A stretch of 64,000 nucleotides of DNA from Lenzites betulinus (Eukaryota; Basidiomycota; Agaricomycetes; Polyporales; Polyporaceae). The first letter of the stretch is position 1. Every line of letters begins with the position of its first letter. This document shows, one piece after another, positions 17,475 through 30,030 of the stretch. The notes below the pieces were generated by a model. The model was not told the origin of the DNA. It worked only from the letters and a program-made list of their open reading frames with translations, and made no database searches. Position numbers and translations under genes: made by a program. The stretch is taken from assembly GCA_022264855.1 (NCBI GenBank), contig JABYQU010000010.1, forward strand, positions 744,001 to 808,000. Direction: 5' to 3'.

Positions 17475-19172
17475 CTACGACGAGGTCTGACTGGCGAGCA
17501 ACGTCTCTGCCGCGGCTTCTATGTTCGGACTAATCATCGCAGGCACGTCAGTGTCGGGACATCAGTGCGGATGGTGAGATGCAGCAAAGGCAAAAGCGAC
17601 CGTGCAAAATTTTCCAGGTCGATCACACCATGGACGCGCGCGGGCGCGGTCGCCAGAAGATGGAGGGCGACCGAACGGTCGGTCGGTGGGCCCGGTGAGG
17701 CAACTATGAACGGGGCGGTGCGGGTCGGTACTCACCTCCTCTGCAGCACGCCAAGAACGACCTCCCGCTCGAGGTCGGGAAACATGGCCGTGAGGATCCC
17801 TATCTCGGCCTCGCTCGCCGCCCTAACTGTACCCGTACCCCCTGCAGGCCGCGCACCGCTCGCGAGCTCAGACATCCACTGGCGGACCACCCCACCGCCC
17901 GTCTGCCCCGCATCTGGGGTATCTTCGCCCGTTATGGAGGGTTCGTCGGGCGTGGGTATCGCGGGAATAGGTGGGCGAGCGGTCGGAGTTCGACGCGGTC
18001 TTGGGTTGCGGGCCGTAGTGACGACCTCGTCCTGGTCTATCGCGGCTGCCTGGCGTCGGGCCTCGGCTTGAGCGCGTGATTCGGGGAGTACTCTGTTCGT
18101 CCGCCGCATTGGCTGCGTCTCCCCCAGTAGAGGCGCAATCCACGCCTCTACAAGTCTTACAAATCTGGAAGTAGTAATCAGCCACATCCTATACTTCTGT
18201 TTGGCAGGTGTGACACACTTGGTCGAGATCCGCCACCCTTTGAGTTGCAGGAAGTCTGAGCGGTATAGATACCCCGCTAGAAGCCCCACCGCCGCGGGGA
18301 GCAACTTTGCCGGAAGTTGCGAAATTGCTAGCTAGCAAAGAAGGGCAACGTCAATAACTGAGCTCTAGGGATAGTGTCACGGCAGGACTGGAAGTCGTTT
18401 ACGGCTTCAAGCCACCACAGGAGCTAAGCTGTGTCATCCTTCAATGTGGCGCATACATCGGAGTGGAAAGTGCACGTCCGCGGGTGACAAGTTGTGAGGA
18501 TGCCCACCTGAGCTGCGATCGCATATACCCAAACTTTGTCACTCATACCCACCCCGAATATCCTGAAGTGGTAGGCCGGGGGAACGAGCCGAGCATACTG
18601 GTATAGCACTGCGGACGTAATGGCGATCGGTCCAGGCGGTATATTGTTAAACAGGGCGCCCGTAGCCGGTGTCAGTTGCGCGACGAGAAGCGCAATGAAG
18701 GATATGAGCATCGTCGTGACCGCGGATATTATTAGGAAGGACTGGGCGTGCCGTAAGGTTCAGCCTAGCTCGACGGAGACGGGACGAAGGCCTCACCGCA
18801 TATTTTACGCTTCCAAAGCTGCGTTCTATGCTGATGCTCGCATTGTACAGAAAGAGCTCCACTAGGGTCAGGTCGGTGGAGCTGCCGCACGCTACTTGGT
18901 GCACGAGTAGCCGCCAATACTACAGGGTGCAAAGTGTTCATCAAAAATTTGTTTTCCGTAAAAATGCACGGACTAACCTGATGGTGTTTTGATATGTGTG
19001 GGACGAGCTGCAAGTTCAGGTAATGTTTCACGTCGAATATACCGGCAGCGACAGAAGTAAACGCGATGCCGAGCATTAGGCCTAGTATGGGTGAACGTTG
19101 GCATATACACCGTGGAATTCAAGCTGTTGAACGATAAATACCTTTGGTAACCAAAGCATACTCAAATGACAT
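17475..19172 (-). CDS. Dsc2/UBAC2-like rhomboid pseudoprotease with C-terminal CUE domain
   Basis: ER/Golgi multi-pass membrane protein of the rhomboid-pseudoprotease family that includes human UBAC2 and Dsc2 of the fungal Dsc E3 ligase. Five introns join in phase: MSFEYALVTKG; LMLGIAFTSVAAGIFDVKHY; YWRLLVHQVACGSSTDLTLVE with YNASISIERSFGSVKYA; a hydrophobic block FLIISAVTTMLISFIALLVA then FRIFGVGMSDKVWVYAIAAQ; LAISQLPAKLLPAAVGLLAG then LKGWRIS; and a soluble tail. The tail ends in a CUE/UBA-type ubiquitin-binding fold, EAEIGILTAMFPDLEREVVL, completed by the last exon SPNIEAAAETLLASQ. The architecture (TM core, disordered linker, ubiquitin-binding helix bundle) argues for a role in membrane-protein degradation or SREBP processing. 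Which of the two subfamilies it belongs to is not resolved by eye. Confidence 0.8.
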
Positions 19173-21243
19173 CTCTATGACAGATATGCCTTCCTGCCAA
19201 CAATTATCTGGACAAGAGAACCGAAAGGGTGCCTTGCAGTTGGTGGTATGCTAACACGCGCTGGCTGCAAGCCTTGCGAGAGGCGAGTGTGCTATAGGCG
19301 CCAACGCCACGACGCTGATTCCCACGGTCAGCACAGCACTTGACTGACAGTTTGTACACTGTACTTTCTCGTACCTCATTCATTTACTCACTCACCCCAG
19401 ACAAGTCCAGTGCCAGACTGCGATACTTATTCCTCAACGTGTCTACTACTATGCCAGGTGTGTCTCTACAAGAATATCCAGGTACGCTTCATGCAGATCC
19501 GTTCCTCCATGTGCTCTCTATCCACATCATTCGATGTATACACCGTCTAGATCCATAGCAGCTGGATCGAATGTTTCCGCGAGGGCAGGCACGCGCGATC
19601 TCCGCCTTCCGGGCTTGCGTGCCTCCAAAGCTTGAACTGCCCCTCATGTGGCATGAATGTTCCTGAGGCCCCGGCCATGTGTTCCTCGCAGGATGACGCT
19701 ACGGCAGTGGTTTGACGCGTGGGCACTATGTCATGGCGGTCACGTTCACTGTCGCGTCCTTCAATGATAGCATTCGCACTCATCCATCAGTCCCTCAGAC
19801 GGCCGAACTCCGAGGCGTGCCAAGATGATTGATAGTGGGCGAAAAGATCGCGTTCATGCCGCCGGCTGGCTTGGAGTGGCCATCAGGGTGGCCGAGGTCA
19901 CGGCGAGATTGCTAGATCCATGAAGAAGCAGCGAAGTCTGTGGACCTGCCGGGTTGGTCGACGCCGAAACGGAGGAGGTTCCCGCGCCCGCCCCCCGCCT
20001 TCGCCCGTTCTCACAACGACCGCGGCGTGATTCTGAAACCTGGGCGAGCGTCCCAGGCCCTGGGCCACCGCAACCTTAGCCAGGATGCTTCGTCGCACAT
20101 CCCCGCACGTCACCAACAGCCCACCGGTCATCCCCTGAAACTCAACATGTCACCATCACTGCACCGCCCACTGCGCTCTCTAGCCTTAGCGGTCCTCGAG
20201 CTTCCCCTTCTCCACTCCGCCTCTCCCTCCTCTCGACGTCAAAGGCACACGTCTCGATGCCTATAGCGCGGCGGCGTGATGGCCCCCTAATCGCACAGCG
20301 TTCACCCGTCCGCCGCCCCTTGCGCGTATGACGTCCAGCTCCCTGTCCCGGCCTCTCTTGCCACGGCTGGCGCCGCTTGGCTGACTGAACTCTGTACAGT
20401 CGCCGCTCCGCCTGCGCGTCCAGCACACCGCACAGCTCCCAGAACCCGCCTTCATTGCTCCTTGGACAGGTGCGTCCCCGGCGTACCTCTGCCCCCGCTT
20501 CCGCCGCCCTTCGTCTGCGGCCCTCGGGCCTGCGAAGCGCGTGGTGCACGCCGGCCCAAGTCCCGCATGCCCATCACGCATCTGTCGTTTCGTTCAGGAG
20601 CCACACGAGTGATTCGCTCGCCGCGGCGAGGACGGTCTGTGCATCCGAAATGCGTGGATGGCGCGGGGCGGTGCTCGACATCAGGTATATTCAGCGGCCT
20701 GGGCCGTGCCGCGGTGGCGGCGGCGATGGACAGCGACTCGGAGTTCGCAATGCAATTGGCCCACATGCGCCGCGAGGGTGGTACGGCATCGCCTCGGTGC
20801 CGCTCGCCGCGCTTGGTGCGGCGCGATGCAAGCTCTTGCGAGTTCCATGTCGCCGTGGATCTTGCGGGGCGACCGTCGATCGAGACCTCGAAACCCGAGT
20901 CTCTTGGAAGTAGGAAGGTGCGTGAGGTAGCTGCCGTACACACCGAAGCGTGTGTGCACGGGCTCGCCGGCAGTGCGGCGTAAGCGTGAGCAGCGAAGAC
21001 ACGCCAGCGTGAACATCGCCATTCAGGTGTTTCGAATGGTCCGACATTGCATCGGCGCACACGTTCGGGGTAATCATGCATGACGACTTCTCTGGGTTCG
21101 ATATCAATAGGGTTACATCGTGCTGGTACATCCGGGGACTATGAAACACAGAACGGTACGTTACAATGTCCGAATGCCTTGTCAACTACTAGGAATGCGG
21201 TGGCTCCCCCCGAGGAGGGAGAGGATATGGGTGTAATGCGGTG
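19173..21243. other. 2.1-kb region without a supported gene
   Basis: Lies upstream of the Dsc2-like gene (minus) and beyond the 3' end of the SnoaL-like gene (minus). Several overlapping open frames exist around 19940-21080, mostly Arg/Ala/Pro-rich. A plus frame beginning MDSDSEFAMQLAHMRREGG at 20728 has some coding look but no partner exons. No RNA gene, repeat array or transposon end recognised. Confidence 0.4.
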
Positions 21244-22267
21244 TTAATATGGATCGGCGGCTGGCCTCTTGACGTCTCCTTCCCTATTGCCCGCTCGCGG
21301 AACGCCTGTCTCCTCGTCCTGGGGCCGAGAGCGGAGGAACGCTCGGCCCACTCTGACGATGCCGCGGACGCTCTGTGCAGCCAACCGACTGCTGACCCAC
21401 TGAACCAGGGTCATGCCCGGTAGGAGGCCGAGGAGGTCCTGGGCGGTAGGATTTAGCGCATCCGCGCGTCATGAAACGGCTGAACATAAAACGGCGCTCA
21501 CCTTAACGTCCCAGAAGTCGCGGTGGTGTGTGATCTTCCCGGCATCGTTGAAAGACAACCGGGTGATGATAGGTAGCTTGAGATGAAATGGCGACGCGGG
21601 CCAGAACGAGGAGCTGGAGTGCTGTGGAATGTATGATCCGCTTGGGTTTGCGGGGTCGGGAAGCAGTAGGGATAATGAGGACTCCGACGACAGAGGTCGG
21701 CTTGAGGGGTTGGTCGCTGCTGAGTGCAGGCCTGGTAGAATAAGAATGTGCAGGGTATGCTCGACCATGGCCCTCTTGTGGCCCTCTGTAATGCAAGTGA
21801 ATCGGTCAGCTACAGCGATCCACGACAGCTACCTATGAACGGTGCAACATAGGCAGCGTAAAATGCTTACCAAAGGTATCACACTCCGATATATTGTTCA
21901 CTTCGTTCCACATGCTTAAGCCGCGGAACCAGGACGTTCCCCACCGGGTGTCCGGGGATAACCTGAAGAGAGATAGCAGTACTGCCCAGGGCTTCGGCAC
22001 ATTCAGCTCAGACAGTGCGTGTCCGAGAGCGTGCACGTCCGAGATGGTGTTCCTGGACGTCGCGGTGAGGAACGGGTTCTCGTATGTTGCATGTGTATCG
22101 TATAGCCGTTCGACGGCTTGCCAAGCGGGCGGGGATGCGCCATAGAACAGGTCGCAGACGTCGGCGGCTGTGCGGTGGTGTGCGAGCGATAGTGCGGATG
22201 AGTTATCGGCCACACTTTCCTGCGAAGAACTGAGGGTAGGAAAGGATATCGAGTTCGGCATCGTCAT
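21244..22267 (-). CDS. SnoaL/NTF2-like domain protein
   Basis: Three exons join in phase: MTMPNSISFPTLSSSQES with VCDLFYGASPPAWQAVERLY and TYENPFLTATSRNTISDVHA; then EGHKRAMVEHTLHILILPGL with LKLPIITRLSFNDAGKITHH ending RDFWDVK; then DLLGLLPGMTLVQWVSSRLA and a basic tail ending DPY. The YD-x-HA-x-YENP element, the central beta strands and the closing strand RLSF-x-D-x-GKI-x-HHRDFWDVK are characteristic of NTF2/SnoaL-like alpha+beta barrels found in conserved fungal proteins of unknown function. No signal peptide or membrane segment is evident. The precise substrate or role is unknown. Introns use GTAAGC and GTGAGC donors and CAG acceptors. Confidence 0.72.
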
Positions 22268-25200
22268 GACATTCCAGCTAGCAGGAGGAGTGTGGGCAAG
22301 GCAGGCAGGCTCGGGATGCTCGCTGCCGGCCCGACTGCCTCGGGTTATGGTTTGCTTGATCGGGTCATCGGGATCACCAGGGTCGGCTAGAACCGCTTTG
22401 GATGAAGTCGCGCTCTGCTCCTCCTCATACTATCTCCTCGTATCGCCGTGTCTCCTCGCGATATGCGCATATACTATAGCGTCATCTGCCCCACTAGGCA
22501 ATACTGTGGCCTGAGACAGCCTATCTGCTACTGAATTGCATAAACAAGCCTGTACATGGCCTCCTGGGCGGTCTCTGATGCGATCTCAGCCTCGGGCCAG
22601 GATTCTGCAACTCTTCTCAAATACATGTCTGGGATCTGGAGTCGGGCCATCTCTTTCCTATCAGCGCACCCCACATATTGTGTTTTAAGCCAAGCACATT
22701 AACACAGCACCAAACGCGTCAGGCGGTCAATACAGACTCTCCACAATCACTGCACAGGTGATCCGCAATCATTGGCTCGCGGACACGTACTGAGGGCCAC
22801 CATCAATTTCGAGGTCGATCTCTGGCCACCAGGTTTCTCACCTCACGAGCGACCCTTGGAGCGATCAATCCTGGCGTCGATCATTGTGTACGCACCGACT
22901 GGGCCTTCTTGCGATCCACGGCACGGCGCACTCGTACGAACGTGGTATAGTCCCTGCACTGGTACTCCGCGTTGTCGAGCGCGCGCCGCCCCCAGACACG
23001 GCACACCGGGCACAGCGAGCGCGATCGATCTACGGTGAGCTCATATCTCGCGTGGAGATTGGGTACGAACAACGTTGCTGATTCTATGCATATGAGAATG
23101 AGACTTGCGCACCGACATCTGTGTCGGGGCTCCCTACAGTCCGCTGTGGCGTGCTCATCATAGCTATGGCTATGATTCAAACGTGCGCTTTCGCATGAAC
23201 TATGGGCAGGCACATCCATGGGTTCCAACGTGACGATATGCTCGAGCTTATGGCGGCGCATACGGAACGTCCACGGGACCCCGGGTGGCGCGGGATTCTG
23301 AGTGCGTTGCGCCCGCCATGATACTGAACGCCATGGTGAAAGTCGGTGCGAACCGCCCTGCCGATAGGTCCTAGGAACTACTTCTCGGGGAGTACTGTTC
23401 TTCCCCCACTCGTGATCGCCGGCTCGCGGCTGTAGTGCTCATTTATGTCCCCCATATTTCAGAGACAAGTACCCTGCCAGTGATATGTCATTCTGAACAC
23501 CGTGTAAAGGAAGTTGTTGCGAAGAGCGCCGTTGCAGCAGAGCATCTACGGATCTACCGAGGCGAGTCGAACCGGTATGCTCTTCCGTGATTCCCTACGC
23601 ACGTTGTGTCTGAGCGCATCCCCGCCTCTGAGTTACCGTAAACTCCGCTGTTCTCATGCTAGCGCGTCGGCTTTTCAACGCACATGGCTACAGTTAACAA
23701 TAACTGCCGGACGAAAATTTATTGACATCCTTTCTTTCCATTGCTTCCAGCGGAGATTTTTAATACGTTCTACCGCGCTTGTGCCACCACGCGATACGAG
23801 GAAGAATACGAAACGGGCGTCCCATGCGGCCACGTGCAACGCATGAGAAGCTCGCCGTTATCTGCTTGCCCGACTCCCAAGGGCCTTCATTTCGTACAGG
23901 CACTGCCGGACAGGCCGCCGTCCGACTTGAGCGGTGACAGCCCATGCCGTATACAGCTTCACAGAGCAATTACCCAGCTTCCCATAGCGAAGCCTTGTCG
24001 CCGCTCTACTGCCCGGTGCCACCAATTCGCGCCCCGCGAAGGTGCGAAGAAGCGCAGCCTGGCCTCATGATCCATGGTGGCGGCGACGCCGTACGCCGGT
24101 GTCACTCGACTCATACTAGAGGCTCATGCCCTCCACAGGTACAGTGTACAATGCACATGGGTTTGCTTGGCCAGAGCGTCTTGCCGCGGTGTATGGCCGC
24201 GCAACGCTGTATTCGGATGGTGAGCCTTTGTTATACTACACCGCGTGGAACGTGGTGACTAGGCCGCCTTCGAAGGGCTTAGCGTGGACGTCCGAGGGGC
24301 GGTATTGCGTCGTGCTTCTGTGGACTGTCATAATGGAAGTTCTTTCCGGCGTAGGCTCCCTCGTGTTCTTCCCATTGGGCTAGGTGCGCACCCGCCGTCC
24401 GGAGGCACCGTCTATGGAACGATCCTTTCGTTCTCCAGCGTCATGGTGCGGCCAAGAGAAGGCGCGGAGAAGATACAAAGGCGCAACCCAATCTGAGCCC
24501 CTGAAGGCGGCGAGAGCATCCAGTTCGTTCCGGTGCGTACTCCGTGTCATCCACAGACAAGGATTGCCACAGGCGCTATGGCCTTCATCTGTCCTCCGTG
24601 ATACTAGTGTCCGGACAGCTCGACGCCTCAGCAGCACCGGAGAAGCTTGGTGCTGCCTCGGGACTTCTACCGCAAGGTCTTGAAACCCCGGATGGTCAAG
24701 GGCATTCCGCGCGCTATCGGCTATGAATCGCAGAACCGCGCCCTTCCCCCGAGTGTTTTCCCCGACCCATCGGCACCCCGTCGTGTCACTGTGTGGAGAT
24801 CGCAAGGCGACACCCTTACCTGCCTGCTTGTTTATGACAGACGTCCTTCCACGTTCCCTTCCTCCGCGCCCAACGTGATCACAAGACGACTGACTCTCGC
24901 TTAGTAGACGTGAGTACGGCACTGCAGTGGCATGCAACCGCAGCAGTAGTCGCTCGTAGCAGCCTCCAGCCCACGCATTGCTGTTTCGGCCACCGGACCC
25001 TCTAGAGCGGTGCTTCTGGAGGGCATGGATGACGTACGAGGAAGCCTTGACGTCTTCGCCCGCGCAACCCGTGTGCCACGCGCGTCCCCTACGGAGTATA
25101 CGCACGTATCTATGCATCCAGGCACCTCTCCAGGATAGCTCGAGTCCGCGATTCCCTCTGCAGCTCTCGACGTGGCAATTTTAGTACGCTCTCCCCACCC

Positions 25201-26000
25201 ACCCTCGACACTCGTGCCACTGCCCGCGGAATCGTCCGACGCTGGACATGGCAAGGCCCGAGAAGCACACGCCAGCCCAGCCCTCGCAGGGTCGTGCTGG
25301 GTATCGAGCCGGCCTGTCGCATATCCGGGTCTGCACACTGGCTGGCGACCTTACACGTAAGCTCCCAGGCCTGCCCGCGGCGCCTGCACACATGTAATTG
25401 TGGTCGCGTCCGTCCACCTGCCACTGGAGCCCGTGAAAGGCGTTAGCCCACATGCTAATCGCGCTTCCATTCTGTGACGGGGAGGAATGCCGCGGCCGCT
25501 GAGCACGAACGTCCCCGCGCCCGCACTTGTGCGACACCAGCAACCTGGCCAGGCGTGCCGCAGCCCCCCTCGCAAGGCGCAAGTGGTCTGTGCGGCGCCA
25601 CACCGCGCCGGGGTATCTCCTCGCTCGCTTGGCTTCCTTTCCACTGAGCCAAATTCGGCGCGCTTTGGTCCCGTTGCTCGCCTTCTCTCCGAAGGTTCTT
25701 CGGGATGCGGTCAGACAAGAGCTGGTCTCGCGCGGGCCTCCCTGCAGTGTGTATGACGACGCGCGCGGAGGGTTCTCGCCCTTAGGCTGCTCCGGATATG
25801 GTGCGCGGCACGCAGCAACAGCAGTTTGCAGACACATCCGAAACCCATGCCATGGGCGACGGCCACGCACGCAATAGGCCTGCCGGAAGCGAAGCGGCGG
25901 GGCGAAACACACATCTGTTATCGGCGACCACACTCGCGGCCGCGGCCAGGCGGCGTCGCGAACCGCACCCTGTAAGTTTTCCGCTTAGCCAGCGACGGAA
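22268..26000. other. Gene-poor region, left part
   Basis: No gene can be supported. Open frames such as 24126-24383 and 24647-24904 on plus (the latter reading DFYRKVLKPRMVKGIPRAIG) have reasonable composition. They have no identifiable domain, and overlapping frames on the same and opposite strand look equally coding, so none is called. Base composition is mixed at 22.3-24 kb and becomes GC- and CpG-rich after that. Confidence 0.4.
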
Positions 26001-28170
26001 GGAATTGGCGGAAGGCCTTCTGCCGCCGCGCGCCCCCTCCGATTCAGACGTCCGTGGCCCGACCGACGACGGCCTGCCGCCCGCGCCCCCTGGGCGACGA
26101 CGCTCTCAGACCTGCCAGTCTGTCACAGGTCGCGCGCCCCCTCCTCCGCGGACGGGTCTTGGACGGCCTCCATAGCTTTCCCGAGCGCGCGCGACGACGG
26201 CTCGTCCGTGTCATTCTTTCCTTGCGGAGCCTGCGCGGCCAGGCACGTCCTCCGCCGCACTCCCACTGCGCTCGCCCGTCGCCGCCCCGGCGGCGCGTCC
26301 GCGTGAGGCTCCCCTGGTCTGTTTCGGCAAGCCGAACCTGGAAGCTGGAATGAACTCCGATAGACACGCGCGCCAGTGCGGCTGCATGGGCCCCGCGCCC
26401 TCGCCAAGGCCTACCCGACGTCCCTCTAGCATGCCGCGCTGGAGGAGGCGTGGAGACCGGGCCATTGCTGACTCGTAGCACGCCCGAGTCTCCTCCGACC
26501 CCTCCTCCAGCGCAGCAGACAGCAGACAGCAGCAGCTCGCGCGTGGCCGATTCGATCGTGAGCTGAAACACATTACGCACCCAGTTTGTGTCCGGCGTCT
26601 GGCACGGCCTTCCCTGGGGCTGGGGCCCACCGGCGACGGCCCGTGCAGGACGTCGTTTACGGCCTCTGGGAGCCCATCGTGCGGTATGTTGTAAACTCCA
26701 CCGCGCCTGCGCTGGCTGACCCTTACGCCCGGAGCCCGCATTTCAACCCTCGCCTCGCCGGCGGGCGCAGGGCTTACGCGTGCGCTCGGATATGACACCA
26801 GCGGACGCGGATCCTGTGGGCAGCATAACAAAGCAGCAGGTGCAGCCCGGGCGCGCGTCGACGCGGGTGTGTGTGTGGATAGAATTCGAGGGCGGCGGGC
26901 ACGACGCTACGGACCTGAGCTCGCGTAGCTGGGCTCGCTCGCAGCCGTCGTCGACAAGCAGGCCGTAAGCACCGCGGGGGCAGCGGCCCGGGAATTTATC
27001 GCAATATGCAATTCCTGCACCGTCGTGGCGGGCGCGTGCCTGTCAGCAGGCTCGCGACCCGTCGGCGTCTGCGCTGTCCCACTCCGCCCGCAAGCGTGCG
27101 CTCGCACGCCGGGGCCAGCGACAGCATGGCGCACCTCCCGAGGCGACTCCCGCTCCAGGCTCGCGACCCGGCAACGCAGGGGGCACTAGTCCAAGAGAGG
27201 AGCTGGCGCCGCGCGCGATGCACGGCGGACGTGCAACCCGTTACGGCATTGCCCCATGCAGAGCAACACCCGCGCAATCGTGAGTCGCGAGGGCCCCCCT
27301 CGCGCGCGCACAGGGCTCACGGTCCCGCAGTCTTAGGGTCTGGACGTACGTTCAGCGTCAGGGCTCCGTTCGCATGTCGTGCAGAGTGCTGCCAGAGCCA
27401 CAGCTCGCTCACTCGCGGGCGCACGGGCGCGCGGGTGACGGGGCGAGTGTGATAGGAAGGCGCAAGGAAGCAGAGGACGGCCTCGAGCGGGGCGGGGCAC
27501 GAAAAGGCTATCGCCCGGGAGAAGTGTGCGGGCACGCGCGCGCACGCCGAGCGGACGACACATACCATACGCGGTACGCGCGAATAACGCTGTACGCGAC
27601 CGATCGGGCGCGCGCCTCGACGCCTCAAGGCTGCACTCACACTCCGGGACGGCGCGCGGGCGGGCAGCCTTGTACATTCCGTTGCGGCCGCGCCCAAAGA
27701 GGGAGGAGGAGGAGTGCGAACGGCGGACGGCGCGACGCGCGCGCGCTGAGACATCTCGCGCAAACACAGGCGAGGACAATCGGACATGGACGCGACGGTG
27801 AGCATGCCCACTGGCAGCATGTCATAGACCTATGTCATTAAACTCACACGTGCAGGGCCGTCGCGAGCGTGCGCGTGCGTGTGTGTGCGAAGGCGCGCAC
27901 GGCAATGCTGGCAATGCTGCTGTCCATGCCTGCTGGCGGTTCGCCCGCGCGGCGCGTGCCTCGACACCTCGCAGGCCTGACGTTGACCCAGAGCTCACAT
28001 TCAATATACGACGCGCCCGCCTCGACCGCGTGGAGCGAGGGGGGAACATTCGAACAGCCAGCGGAGGCGCGCGCGAGCTCCGCCCGGGTCTGGACGAGGA
28101 GGGCGGGGCGGGACTGCGGGGGTGCACCGTACCTGCCTGCCCGTGCTCGGTCCGCGCGCGGGTGACGAGT

Positions 28171-28192
28171 GCGAATGGCGAGTGGCGAGTGG
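28171..28192. repeat. Short tandem repeat, unit GCGAGTG
   Basis: Near-perfect copies of GGCGAGTG occur in a row. The same 17-base core GTGGCGAGTGGCGAGTG recurs at about 42160, 14 kb away. Confidence 0.5.
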
Positions 28193-28921
28193 CGACGAGG
28201 CGGCACATGGGAACGGGCCCACATGGCGCGCGCCGCGGAGGCCAGCAGCACTGGTGCACTGGTGGAAGATCGATCGGCGCCACCGACAAATCCGCCTCGC
28301 CTCGCGACGTCTGAGAGGGCGCATATTCATAATCCGGTCCAGGGGGCGCGCGATTGGATATATCATATTCAGCGAGGTTTCGAGGAGGGCGGAAGGTTCT
28401 CGAGACTCGAGACTCGAGCTTGGGAGGAGTGTGGCATGGGTGGACCGGACAACTTGCTGCGGCGGGGGCGGGCGGGGGAGCCGCCCCCAGCGCGAGGCTA
28501 TCGTACGCCGGGGAGATGTCCGCCGCCAAGACGTGTCGTGTGGTCCAGCGCGGTGTCGTGCCCAGCCAGGCCGTGCGCTCGTCTCCGAGTCTCCGACTCG
28601 CCAAAGCAAGCACCGGGCGCTCGTCACGTACGGAGGCACATATGCCTATCGTCCCCCAAGTCCCAACGCATGCGCATATTCAAATCAACACAGCGGCCGG
28701 GGTGCAATTGTGCCATTGGGGTGTGCACCGCGATACCGCAAAAGCGCAGCGTGCGTACACACCGACCGGCCGTCCGCGGCGGCGCGGGCTAGGAACAGGG
28801 CCCGCGCGGTGGGGCGCGGCGCGGTGTGGGAATGCGCGCGCGCGCAGGAAGAGAAGACAGGAAGAAGAGGCTGGAGCTCGGAAGCGCGATGGGTGCAATG
28901 GCGTCGTCCGCTTCGCGTCGG

Positions 28922-28948
28922 CCTCTTGGATTGCATTGGATTGCATTC
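28922..28948. repeat. Tandem repeat, unit TTGGATTGCA
   Basis: Two and a half copies of a 10-base unit (TTGGATTGCA) directly repeated in the gene-poor region. No function visible. Confidence 0.55.
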
Positions 28949-29690
28949 GAGCGACGCGTGCCGGTGATGCACGGTGCGTGGTCTCTAATGCGTGCATCTG
29001 TATCGCGGGCAACTGTAGCTGCGCGGACTGGGCGTTCGATTAGAGCAGCGATGGCGTGGAGCACGCACGCAGGAAGAAGCTTGAGGTCGACCGTCGACGC
29101 GAATGAGAAGCCCTCCGAGTCGAAAGCTTGTCCCCCCCGGGGCGGACGCTGGCTCGGACGAGGTGCCAGTGGTGCGGTGCCTGTGCGTTCGCGCGCCGCA
29201 GCGTGAAGTTAACGTTCGATACGTCGAAGGGCCACCCACCCCGAGCGCGGGCGCGAGGAGTCCGGCGGTGCCGGAGCTCCAGCTCGCGAGCCCCCGCCGC
29301 GCTCCACCGCGCGGGGTCACGAGTTGGAGAGACGGGAGCTCAGCATGCGCACATAGCTAGTGCGCGTCCTACTACTAGTCTGAAAGTCAGGTCAGACAGG
29401 TCTCAGAGGAAACGCTAACAGTAATACGAAAGCTAAGTAGACTCACCATCGCACTCGCGCGCGAGCATCAATGCATTTGCATTGCACATGCATATTCCGT
29501 CTGTTCAGTATTCTCCGTAGCACGCGCGCGCACGCGCCCAAATCCCGCAAAGCCCCCGAGCACGCACGTACGTCTAGTGCTTCTTCAGAATCTCTCGCGC
29601 GTGCGCAAGTCCTTCTCCAATCCAATCCCTCGCGTTCTCGTTCTCGTTCTCTTTCCCGCCGAACATTCCACACACTCCGTCATCCCGACC

Positions 29691-29712
29691 CCCGCCCGCC
29701 CGCCCGCCCGCC
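29691..29712. repeat. CCCG tetranucleotide microsatellite
   Basis: A run of CCCG units about 22 bases long, in the CpG-rich gene-poor region. Likely replication-slippage sequence. Confidence 0.6.
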
Positions 29713-30030
29713 TGCGGCCCCCTCGCGCACTCGTACTCTGTCGCACCGCGGTCCGCGTCGATTAGTACCATAAGTAGTCGCTCGATTGGTGGCAAAGCTA
29801 GAGCCTAGCAAGCCTCGTCACGCACGCAACGCGTTTCGAGATCGCATCGCGCGACCGGTGGCGTCCCACGGCGCACGTCATCCCGCGCTAGCCCGATGCG
29901 GGTGCTGCCTTCCTGCCCCCGTCTCTATTCCTATTCCTATCCCCCCCGGTGCAGCGCGAGAGGAGAGGGAGGCGCGCGGGGACGCGGGTGGCGGCGGCGC
30001 CGCGCGAGATGATTGGGCGTGCGCGCGTGT

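Larger units (their letters stand above)
26001..30030. other. CpG-rich gene-poor region with simple repeats
   Basis: Very GC-rich sequence with long CG/GC runs (for example around 27530-27620 and 28800-28860) and many overlapping Arg/Ala/Pro-rich frames on all six frames, as expected by chance. Short tandem repeats are present at 28171-28192, 28401-28421, 28922-28948, 29632-29652 and 29691-29712. No protein domain, tRNA or rRNA gene recognised. Confidence 0.45.

Noticed and set aside
19451..19730. Short spliceable frame MPGVSLQEYP and a nearby CPSCGMNVPE zinc-ribbon-like word
   Set aside because: The two pieces are in incompatible frames and give at most about 35 residues; not enough to call a gene.
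24380..25117. Minus-strand frame of 245 codons in the gene-poor region
   Set aside because: No domain, Arg/Gly-rich, overlaps other equally long frames; length is expected by chance at this GC content.
27822..28639. Overlapping minus- and plus-strand frames of over 200 codons
   Set aside because: All six frames are open in this CpG-rich segment; composition is Arg/Pro/Ala with no motif.
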